DNA of 64,000 nucleotides from the NCBI GenBank assembly GCA_028277405.1, contig JANQGH010000005.1:34392-98391 (forward strand), in the 5' to 3' direction. The DNA comes from Alphaproteobacteria bacterium. GTDB taxonomy: Bacteria; Pseudomonadota; Alphaproteobacteria; DSM-16000; Inquilinaceae. Below the pieces are notes generated by a model. It saw only the letters and a list, made by a program, of their open reading frames with translations. It was not told the origin of the DNA and searched no databases. The position numbers and the translations under genes are program-made. Below, one piece after another: positions 55,198-62,501 of the stretch. Each line of letters starts with the position of its first letter. The stretch's first letter is position 1.

Positions 55198-56127
55198 TCA
55201 GGCGCGTGCGTCGGCGTACAGGTGGGTGAGGGCCTCGATGTCCCAATCCGCCAGTCGTGCGCCGGCCTGATAGGCGCTTTCCATGAACCCGAGTAAGGCT
55301 TTGGCGGGGTCGGCCTCGGCCCGCATCGCGTCGTAGGAATAGACCGCAAGCGCGCTGCCGTTGCTGTCGATCCAGGCGGCACCCTCGGGCTCCAGCGCCG
55401 TCTCGGCCAGGCCCTTCGGCTCCGGATAGGTGTAGGAATAGAAGGACGGCATCGGCGCGCTGTCATCGCCGGGCCAGAAGCCGAAGCTGATGACTTCGTG
55501 CGAATAGGCCTCCCGGTCCGACTGGGTGCGCGCGTTTTCAAGCGGCGCCCGGCGGCCGGAAAAGCGCGTCAGGGCCAAGTCGAAACTGTGCCAATAGAGA
55601 TGTACCGGCGTTGACTTGCCGTCGAACCGGCCACGAAACACCTCCATGACCGTCGCGATCGAACTGATCGCCTGCCAATAGCGGTGCACCGCGCCAGTGT
55701 CGTAGGCGCTGTGCTCACTGTCCGCTTCGAACGGCGTCTTGCTCTTGTTGTCGTACGGCATCGTGTTGATGGTGCGGTTGACCCCCAACCGATCAAGTGC
55801 GGCCATGGTTGCGGCGTAGAACTCGGCCACGGACTTGCCCGGCACGTCGAACGCCGTCCGGTCGCCGTCGCTTGAGCTTGCCACCACCTGGTGGTCGATC
55901 ATGTCCAATACGATCTCGAAACTGCCGTTGCCATAGGGAACCCGGCCCGTCGTCAGACCGCGCACCGACGGGTACAGCGTCACATGCCACCAATGGTTCA
56001 GCTTGGGGTGTGCCGCCATTCTGATCTTGCCGATGATCTGGCAGAACAGATGCAGCGTCTCCTTGGTATCGACCCAGGCGTCGTAGGGTAGGGGCGGCAA
56101 ACCGGGCGCGGCTTTTGCGTCTAGCAT
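55198..56127 (-). CDS. DUF5996 family protein
   Basis: 309 residues from the ATG at 56127 (MLDAKAAPGLPPLPYDAW). DUF5996 marks: LPYDAWVDTKETLHLFCQIIGKIRMAAHPKLNHWWHVTLYPS near residue 12, GSFEIVLDMIDHQVV near 65, and HLYWHSFDLALTRFSGR near 175, YSHEVISFGFWPGD near 205, then PEPKGLAETALEPEGAAW. The histidine/aspartate-rich segment HLYWHSFDLALTRF suggests a metal or ligand site, but the family has no established activity. The upstream 93 codons of open frame are not preferred. Confidence 0.8.
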   Translation of the reverse strand: MLDAKAAPGLPPLPYDAWVDTKETLHLFCQIIGKIRMAAHPKLNHWWHVTLYPSVRGLTTGRVPYGNGSFEIVLDMIDHQVVASSSDGDRTAFDVPGKSVAEFYAATMAALDRLGVNRTINTMPYDNKSKTPFEADSEHSAYDTGAVHRYWQAISSIATVMEVFRGRFDGKSTPVHLYWHSFDLALTRFSGRRAPLENARTQSDREAYSHEVISFGFWPGDDSAPMPSFYSYTYPEPKGLAETALEPEGAAWIDSNGSALAVYSYDAMRAEADPAKALLGFMESAYQAGARLADWDIEALTHLYADARA

Positions 56128-56222
56128 GATTGGCTGGTCATCTCCGTTTTTCGGCACGATCACCGATTTCAGCAGATGTGGCCCGAACACGCAAATATGC
56201 GCGCATGATAGTTGCGTGACGG

Positions 56223-56696
56223 TTACCAAAGACGCGGTTTTGCGACCATCAGGCCGAACACCGCGATTAAGCCGATGAAGGCCGGCCAACCAAGCGCGAA
56301 CCACCGGCGCATCACCGTGTGGTAGCGCGGCGGCAGAGGCTCCCCGTTTCGGGCCGCTGCTGACGCCAGTCTTTCGGCTTCGATCTGCAAAAAGACGACC
56401 GGCAGCCAGCAGCAGAAGGCCAGGATGTAAAGGCCGTAGCTGGCAACCAGCCAGGGTGACCAGAGATCCCACCCCGCCAGCCAGACCAGCCAAAACCCCG
56501 TGACCGGCTGCGCGATGCCTGCCGGCAAGGTGAACAGCCAGTCGGCCAGCACGGTGTTACGCGCGGCAAGCGCGATCTGGCTCGCAGTGCCGCGTTTATG
56601 GGTCAGCCAGAGATGGAACGCCGTGCCTATGCCCGTGCCGAACAGCACGGTGCTGGACAGGATGTGCAGCCATTTGACGACATCGTAGAGGGTCAT
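56223..56696 (-). CDS. DUF2269-family integral membrane protein
   Basis: 157 residues from the ATG at 56696 (MTLYDVVKWLHILSSTVLFGTGIG). Four hydrophobic segments: VVKWLHILSSTVLFGTGIGTAFHL; WLFTLPAGIAQPVTGFWLVWLAG; WLVASYGLYILAFCCWLPVVFL; and FALGWPAFIGLIAVFGLMVA. The helix-1 pattern LHILSSTVLFGTG is the family mark. A family of unknown function, possibly electron-transfer or stress related. Divergent from the small exported protein at 56865; the gap between (56697-56864) shows no gene. Confidence 0.78.
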   Translation of the reverse strand: MTLYDVVKWLHILSSTVLFGTGIGTAFHLWLTHKRGTASQIALAARNTVLADWLFTLPAGIAQPVTGFWLVWLAGWDLWSPWLVASYGLYILAFCCWLPVVFLQIEAERLASAAARNGEPLPPRYHTVMRRWFALGWPAFIGLIAVFGLMVAKPRLW

Positions 56697-56864
56697 GGGA
56701 TAGGATCGTGGGCCAGAGGCGGCTGTTGCATCAAGGCGACGTTTTCGGTTGGAAGTGCGCCCGATACTAGGGCAAGTTCGTGTCCGACGCGTGAGCATCG
56801 TCGAAAGTCTGTCCCGATGCGCCTGCCCACTGTCCCCAAGCGCAACGCCAACAACGAGGTTCCC

Positions 56865-57323
56865 ATGGCACGAAGACTAGCCGTCCTGTTCACGGCCCTG
56901 TTTGTCTTTGCAAGCGGCACGGCCTTTGGGCAAAGCGACCGGGGCACGCCGTCCGTGCCCGATTTGGTCGGTGTTTGGCGGCTCGTGGCCATGGATGGCA
57001 TCTTCGGTGACCAGGTCATCACGGATCTGGCCGCCACGGAAATCACGATCGACCGTCAGCAGGGGGCCGTGTTCACGGGCAGCCTCGCCTACGAGGTCAA
57101 CGAAGACGAGCCCGCCTTCCATGACGGCACGTCGTTGACCCGCATGGCCTCGGAACCGTTTCTGGGTGTCATGGGCTGGGACAACCGATCCTTCACGATT
57201 GCCGAACGTGAGGACTCAAGCTTGATGATGGGCGAACTGTTGAACACCGAGACGATGGCGCTGGTGTTCGTTGAGGCGGGCGCCCACGCCTTCGCGGCCC
57301 GTATGCTGTTCGTTCGTCAGTAA
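56865..57323 (+). CDS. exported protein, possibly lipocalin-like
   Basis: 152 residues from the ATG at 56865. Residues 1-23 are a signal peptide (MARRLAVLFTALFVFASGTAFG, then QSDRG), so it is periplasmic or secreted. The mature part begins VPDLVGVWRLVAMDG, resembling the G-x-W start of small lipocalin-like proteins, followed by beta-strand-like segments (TEITIDRQQGAVFTGSLAYEV, FLGVMGWDNRSFTIAERED, ALVFVEAGAHAFAARMLFVR). I would call it tentatively lipocalin-like. The longer upstream frame is not coding. 36 bp ahead of the glutamine-synthetase-like gene on the same strand. Confidence 0.6.
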   Translation: MARRLAVLFTALFVFASGTAFGQSDRGTPSVPDLVGVWRLVAMDGIFGDQVITDLAATEITIDRQQGAVFTGSLAYEVNEDEPAFHDGTSLTRMASEPFLGVMGWDNRSFTIAEREDSSLMMGELLNTETMALVFVEAGAHAFAARMLFVRQ

Positions 57324-57359
57324 TCACCACCGGACCACCAGGACAAAGAGGATCAGCCG

Positions 57360-58670
57360 ATGAAGCAGGCGGATTTCGTCATGATCTGCGTCAACGACTA
57401 TGGCGGGCAGATGCGCGGCAAGGGCTTTCCGGCGTGGGAGCTGGGCACCCGCCTGCATATCGGCATGGGCATTGCGCCGACCAGCATGATGATCACCACC
57501 TTCGGCGACATCATCGACACGCCGTGGGGCCCGCGCGGCGAGTTGCTGATGATGCCGGATCCGGAGACCGAGGTTTCCATCACGCTGGACGACCGGCCGC
57601 CGGAGCGCTTTGTGATCGCCGACCTGATCCATCTCGACGGCACGCCATGGGCCGGCTGCCCGCGGTCCTGGGCCCGGCGTGCGCTGGAGGCGTTGGAGCA
57701 AGAGGCCGGCGTGGTCCTGAAGTCCGCCTTTGAGCACGAGTTTCACTACTCCGGCGCCGAACAAAGGCTGGGCGACGCCTATCTCTTGGACGGCATGCGG
57801 GTGTGCGGCGACTTCCCGACGGCCCTCTTGCAGGCGCTGGCCGAAAGCGGTATCGAGCCGGAGAGCTTCATGCCCGAATATGGGCCGCAGCAGTTCGAGG
57901 TGACGTGCAAACCGGCGCTCGGCCTGGCGTCGGCCGACAGGGCCGTGAAGCTGCGTGAGATCGTCCGTTCGATCGCGCGCCACTATGGCCACAAGGCCAC
58001 CTTCTCGCCGGTGATGGTCAATGGTGCGGTCGGCAACGGCACGCACATCCATTTCAGCCTTCAGGACACGGGCCACAACCCGATCAGCTATGATGCCACG
58101 CGGCCGGACGCGATCGGCGAGAAGGCGGGCCAGTTCCTTGCCGGCGTCCTGCGTGACATGCCGGCGATCGTCGCCCTGACGGCGCCCAGCGTCGTCTCCT
58201 ACGAGCGCATGAAGCCCGATCGCTGGAGCCCGACCTACAGCAATCTGGGCGACAAGGACCGTGAGGCCGGCCTTCGGCTTTGCCCGATAGCGACCTTTCC
58301 GGGCTGCGATCCGGAGGCCCAGTGCAATTTCGAATACCGCGCCTGCGATGCCGCCGCCTCGCCCTATCTGGCGTTGGGCGCCCTGGTTTGGGCCGGCCTT
58401 GGGGGCATTCGCGACAAGCTGCTTGTGCCGCGGGCGACGACCGACGATCCGGAGAAGCTGTCGAAGGGCGAGCGTGCCCAGCGCGGCATCGTGCGCCTGC
58501 CGCAAAGCCTGCCCGAGGCCCTGGATAATCTCAGTTCCAGCGAGCGCGCGAAGAGTTGGATGGGCGAGACCTTGATGGAGGCTTATCTGGTCCACAAGCG
58601 CAGCGAGCTGAAGGTGCTGGAAGGCCTGTCACCGGACGAGCAGGTCGACCGCTATACCCAAGCCTACTGA
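57360..58670 (+). CDS. glutamine synthetase family protein (gamma-glutamyl ligase-like)
   Basis: 436 residues. GS-family order of motifs: beta-grasp N-terminus DFVMICVNDYGGQMRGKGFP; first metal-site pair in SAFEHEFHYSG; GPQQFEVTCKPALGLASADRAVKLREIVRSIARHYGHKATF; nucleotide motif NGTHIHFSL; and the arginine/glutamate region DREAGLRLCP and NFEYRACDAAASPYLALGALVWAGLGG. The lysine in the classical TFMxKP element is missing (here TFSPVM), and the region upstream of NGTH is altered. So it is likely a paralogue acting on an amine other than ammonia (for example of the gamma-glutamylpolyamine type) rather than the main glutamine synthetase. It stands alone before the convergent SpoIIE gene. Confidence 0.85.
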   Translation: MKQADFVMICVNDYGGQMRGKGFPAWELGTRLHIGMGIAPTSMMITTFGDIIDTPWGPRGELLMMPDPETEVSITLDDRPPERFVIADLIHLDGTPWAGCPRSWARRALEALEQEAGVVLKSAFEHEFHYSGAEQRLGDAYLLDGMRVCGDFPTALLQALAESGIEPESFMPEYGPQQFEVTCKPALGLASADRAVKLREIVRSIARHYGHKATFSPVMVNGAVGNGTHIHFSLQDTGHNPISYDATRPDAIGEKAGQFLAGVLRDMPAIVALTAPSVVSYERMKPDRWSPTYSNLGDKDREAGLRLCPIATFPGCDPEAQCNFEYRACDAAASPYLALGALVWAGLGGIRDKLLVPRATTDDPEKLSKGERAQRGIVRLPQSLPEALDNLSSSERAKSWMGETLMEAYLVHKRSELKVLEGLSPDEQVDRYTQAY

Positions 58671-58699
58671 TCGAGCCGACGGATCGGCTGGCGGCACGC

Positions 58700-61246
58700 T
58701 CAATCCTGGCGCTCGACCGACTTCACGATCGTCAACCGGTTCACCCTGCCGTCATGCTCGTAAGCGAGATCGTCGGCGAAATGCCGGACGAGGTGCAGAC
58801 CCAGGCCGCCGATCTTCCGTTCGTCCAGCGACGCCTCCACGTCCGGGGGCGGCACTTCCAGGGGGTTGAACGGCTTGCCGTCATCCTCAAGCACAAGCTC
58901 GAGCCTTGACTCCAAGAGGCGCAGCCGGACCTGCAGGTGATAGTCGCGATCCTCCACACAGCCGTAATTGATGGCGTTGCCGACGACCTCGTCGAGGATC
59001 AGATTCAGTTGGCTGGCGAACGCCTTGTCCAGCCCATTCTCGGCCGCGAACCGGTCGACCGCCTCGGCCAGGCGGGTGATCTCGTCAAGGTCCGCCTTTA
59101 GGGGAACCACCAGTTCCGGGACCTTGGCGGCATCGTCGTTCACGGCCGCCTGCCCGTCGCCGAACGCCGATCCGAACTTGAGCACGACGCAGGTGATGTC
59201 GTCGGATTGCGGGGTTCCCTTCGCGTGCTTCTCGACGCCGTCGAGCACGCGGTTGCACATTTCCTCGGCGGGCAGCGGTCCGGCCTCGTCCAAAAGCGCC
59301 TTCAGCCCGTCGACCGTAAACGGCGTGCCGGTATCGTCGAACGCTTCGGTGACGCCGTCGGTGTAAAGCACGACCGTGTCTCCCGACTGCAAATCGACAC
59401 TGGTCTCGTCATAGGTCGCATCTTCAAGCACGCCGAGGGCCACGCCGCCCAGCAGCGGCAAGGCCTCCGCCGGCGCGCCGAGATGCTTTAGCAGCGGCGC
59501 GTCGTGCCCGGCATTGGCGAAGGTGAACCGGCCGGTTCTGACGTCGACGACACCATAGAACGCCGTCACGAACATCATGGTGTCGTTGTCTTCGCTCAAC
59601 ACGCGGTTGACCTCGGCCAGCACCTTGGCCGGCGACGGTTCGTGCATGGCGGTCGACTTGATGAGGGTGTAGCTGACGGCCATCATCAGGGCAGCCGGCA
59701 CGCCCTTGTCGGAGACATCGGCCACCACGATGCCGACCCTGTGGGTATCCAGTTCGATCAGGTCATAAAAGTCGCCGCCGACCTCGCGCGCCGCATGCAT
59801 GTGGGCGAACAGGCGCAGACCCTCGATCGACGGCACATGGCTCGGCAGGATCGAGAGCTGGGTGCGCTGGGCGATGGTCAGTTCGTCGGCGATCTGGTTC
59901 AGGGTCCGCTGCAGCGCCTGGTTCTTCTCGTTCAGCTGCTGGGTGCGCTCCGCCACCATGCGATCGAGGATCTCGGTTCTGGCGTGCACCTCGTGCGCCA
60001 TCTTGGTGAAGGTGCGCGCCAGGTTGCCCAGCTCGTCCCGGCGCCTGGCCGTGGGCGCCAGCGCGGCCTCGTCGAACTCGTCATTCTCGAACCTCGCCGC
60101 GGCCGCCGTCAGCCGCAACACAGGCTCGGTAAAGCTGCGCCTGACATAGATCCAGCCGATTATGATGGCGCCGATGACCGCGATGACGTTCACCCACAAG
60201 AGCAGGCGGCTGCTGAACTCCGCCTCCGCCTCCGTCGCGGCGATGGCCGTCAGCGTGCCGTTCTGCGCCCCCTGGACAATGCGGCCCACGCCGGTCGACA
60301 TGCTGGCGGCCACGCGCCGGCTGGTGTTGGCAAGCCTTTCCGCTTCCGCCATCTGCTGGATGATGAGATTGCGCAGGTCGATGATGTTGTCGTCGTCCTG
60401 TCCCAGCTCGATCATCTCTTCGAACGCGGCTTCGATCGCGGCGGCGTCGGGGGCGTCGCCGAAATTGGTCATGGCGGTCGCAAACCGGTTGAGCGAGGCG
60501 TCGAACCGCTCGCGCAGCGGCCTCAGAAGGGCCGCATCGGGCGTGACCGACCCCTCGGTCAAAAGGCCGATGGCAAGGTTGGCCTCTGCCTGCAGCTCGG
60601 TCAGCGCCGCGAACGCCGCCAGGGACGCGGGATCGACTCGGTCTTCCAGCGGCGCTGGCGCGGTATCGTCCAGCGATCGATAGCCCGTGACCATGTAGAA
60701 GGTCATCTCATCGACCAGGGGCCCGATCAGATCGATCAGCTCTCGTTGCAGGGCGGCCGCCCGCGCCACCTGGGCGGCCATTTCTTCTTCCTCTTCATGC
60801 AGCACGCCGATCGCCTCGCCCAGTTCGGCCAGCGTTTGGGACAGGCGGTGGTTCTCACCCCAAAGCGTGGCCAAGGGGCTGTAGTCGCTGCGATCTATCG
60901 CACCGCTGCCCATTGTCTCTTCAAGCTCTTCCAGCTGTCGGACGAAGCCCGCCTGCAGTTCCTCAAGATCGGCGATCGTGCCCAGGCGCTCCTCCTCGTC
61001 GGTTGCCACCAGCAGCCTGGGAACGGTGGATGCGATCAGCGCGCTTTGGCGGGATAGGCGCAGCGAAATGGTGATCGCCGGCAGATAACGGTTCGTGATG
61101 GCCGATTGATGATCGCTCTGGTCGATGAAGGACAGCCAGGCGACAATGCTGGCGATCAAGGTCAGCGCGACGGCGCCGCCGATGGCGACGTAGAGGCGCG
61201 CCGCCAGGCCAAGGCGTGTCTTCGGCGCCTTCAGCAGCGTCCGCAT
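58700..61246 (-). CDS. membrane sensor with HAMP, SpoIIE phosphatase and RsbW-like kinase domains
   Basis: 848 residues from the ATG at 61246. In order: TM1 near 16-38 (AIGGAVALTLIASIVAW); a large periplasmic domain to about 345 with helical four-bundle-like segments; TM2 near 348-370 (VNVIAVIGAIIIGWIYV); HAMP near 371-425 (TEPVLRLTAAAARFENDEFD); a signalling coiled coil; a SpoIIE/PP2C domain near 465-690 with metal aspartates in GGDFYD, VADVSDKG and PQSDDIT; and a C-terminal GHKL kinase-type domain near 720-848 with an intact N-box LNLILDEVVGNAINYG, G1 motif LEDDGKPFNP and G2 GGLGLHLVRH. Phosphatase plus anti-sigma-kinase-like domain in one chain suggests a partner-switching regulator. Start overlaps the binding-protein stop by 1 nt (TGATG). 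Confidence 0.88.
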   Translation of the reverse strand: MRTLLKAPKTRLGLAARLYVAIGGAVALTLIASIVAWLSFIDQSDHQSAITNRYLPAITISLRLSRQSALIASTVPRLLVATDEEERLGTIADLEELQAGFVRQLEELEETMGSGAIDRSDYSPLATLWGENHRLSQTLAELGEAIGVLHEEEEEMAAQVARAAALQRELIDLIGPLVDEMTFYMVTGYRSLDDTAPAPLEDRVDPASLAAFAALTELQAEANLAIGLLTEGSVTPDAALLRPLRERFDASLNRFATAMTNFGDAPDAAAIEAAFEEMIELGQDDDNIIDLRNLIIQQMAEAERLANTSRRVAASMSTGVGRIVQGAQNGTLTAIAATEAEAEFSSRLLLWVNVIAVIGAIIIGWIYVRRSFTEPVLRLTAAAARFENDEFDEAALAPTARRRDELGNLARTFTKMAHEVHARTEILDRMVAERTQQLNEKNQALQRTLNQIADELTIAQRTQLSILPSHVPSIEGLRLFAHMHAAREVGGDFYDLIELDTHRVGIVVADVSDKGVPAALMMAVSYTLIKSTAMHEPSPAKVLAEVNRVLSEDNDTMMFVTAFYGVVDVRTGRFTFANAGHDAPLLKHLGAPAEALPLLGGVALGVLEDATYDETSVDLQSGDTVVLYTDGVTEAFDDTGTPFTVDGLKALLDEAGPLPAEEMCNRVLDGVEKHAKGTPQSDDITCVVLKFGSAFGDGQAAVNDDAAKVPELVVPLKADLDEITRLAEAVDRFAAENGLDKAFASQLNLILDEVVGNAINYGCVEDRDYHLQVRLRLLESRLELVLEDDGKPFNPLEVPPPDVEASLDERKIGGLGLHLVRHFADDLAYEHDGRVNRLTIVKSVERQD

Positions 61247-62490
61247 CAAGGCGCCGCCCTGTCCAGCGACACCACCTCACCGGCATCGTCGATGATCGTC
61301 AGGAACACCGAGTCGGAGCCCTGATTGTCGGTCGCGCTGAAATCGAACGTGAAACCGTCGATATCGAACTGCCCCCGCTCGCTAAGCGCGGCCAAGAACT
61401 CCTCTCTGGTCGGCGCGTCGTCGAGCGATTCCAGCACCGTGATGACCAGCCGGCCCGCGATGTAGCCTTCCAGCGAGACGAAGCTGGGCTCGTCTTGCCC
61501 GTTCGAGGCCAGCATTGCCGATCGATAGCGATCGAGGATGGGCACGTCGTCCCCATCCGGCGGCGGCACCACCTGGCTGATATAGGTGTCCGGCTCCGCA
61601 CCTTCGGGCAAGGGGCCCAAGGCCTCGGCCAGGGCCTGGCTGCCGACGAACGAGAGGCTGACGAAGATGGTGTCCAGATCCAACAGCCGCGCCCACTGGA
61701 TGAAGGCCGCCGTCGGTTGGTACGCGCCGGCGATGATGATCGCCTCGGGCGCCCCGGCGCGGATGGCCAGCAGGGCCCGGCGAACGGCGGTCGTGTTGCG
61801 GGGGTAGGCGCCCTCGCTGACGGTGCCGAGGTCGCGCCGCTCCAACGCCTGGCGAACGCCGGCCAGCCCGGCGCGGCCGAAGCTGTCGTCCTGGTAGAGA
61901 ACCGCGATGTCCCGAAGGTCCATGTCCGTGACCAGCCAGTCGACGATCTGTTCGGCCTCCTGAAAGTACGACGCCCGCACGTTGACCACGCCTTGCAACG
62001 TGGGGTCGCGCAGGAACTCCGCCCCGGTCAGCGGGCCGATGAACGGCACGCCGGCCTCTGCGGCAATCGGCGCCGTCGCCATGGAGGTCGGGGTTCCGAC
62101 CGCGCCGATCAGGGCGAAAACCTGATCAGCGTCGATCAGTTGCATTGTGTTGGCGATCGCGACTTCGGGCTCATACCCGTCGTCATAACTGATCAGTTCC
62201 AGCCGTCGGCCGTGAACGCCGCCCGATGCATTGATCTCGTCGAACGCCGCCACGATACCCTCGCGGATCTCCTGGCCCAGCTCCGCCGCCGGCCCTTCCA
62301 GCGCGGCGGACTGGCCGAACACGATGCGATCGTCATAGACCCCGGGATCGGGCGCCTGCCCGCCGAACACGATCCGACCGTCCGACGCGCCGGGGCCGGA
62401 CGCCTGTTGGGCATGTCCGCTGTCTGTCCACCCGGCAACCAGGAACGCCAGCAGACCAACAATCGACAGGGAGAGGGACCGGCGGACCAT
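61246..62490 (-). CDS. periplasmic ABC-type substrate-binding protein (Leu/Ile/Val type I fold)
   Basis: 414 residues. The signal peptide is residues 1-27 (ending SGHAQ). The mature part matches the amino-acid/amide-binding receptor family: IVFGQSAALEGPAAELGQEIREGIVAAFDEINASGGVHGRRLELISYDDGYEPEVA, then VFALIGAVGTPTSMATAPIAAEAGVPFIGPLTGAEFLR, RDIAVLYQDDSFGRAGLAGVRQAL and ALESLDDAPTREEFLAAL-type end segments. No permease or ATPase gene of an ABC transporter is adjacent. Its neighbours are a nucleobase-permease fusion 11 nt upstream and a SpoIIE sensor overlapping its stop. This suggests a sensory role, presenting ligand to the sensor's periplasmic domain. Confidence 0.88.
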   Translation of the reverse strand: MVRRSLSLSIVGLLAFLVAGWTDSGHAQQASGPGASDGRIVFGGQAPDPGVYDDRIVFGQSAALEGPAAELGQEIREGIVAAFDEINASGGVHGRRLELISYDDGYEPEVAIANTMQLIDADQVFALIGAVGTPTSMATAPIAAEAGVPFIGPLTGAEFLRDPTLQGVVNVRASYFQEAEQIVDWLVTDMDLRDIAVLYQDDSFGRAGLAGVRQALERRDLGTVSEGAYPRNTTAVRRALLAIRAGAPEAIIIAGAYQPTAAFIQWARLLDLDTIFVSLSFVGSQALAEALGPLPEGAEPDTYISQVVPPPDGDDVPILDRYRSAMLASNGQDEPSFVSLEGYIAGRLVITVLESLDDAPTREEFLAALSERGQFDIDGFTFDFSATDNQGSDSVFLTIIDDAGEVVSLDRAAP

Positions 62491-62501
62491 CGGACAGGCT
62501 C

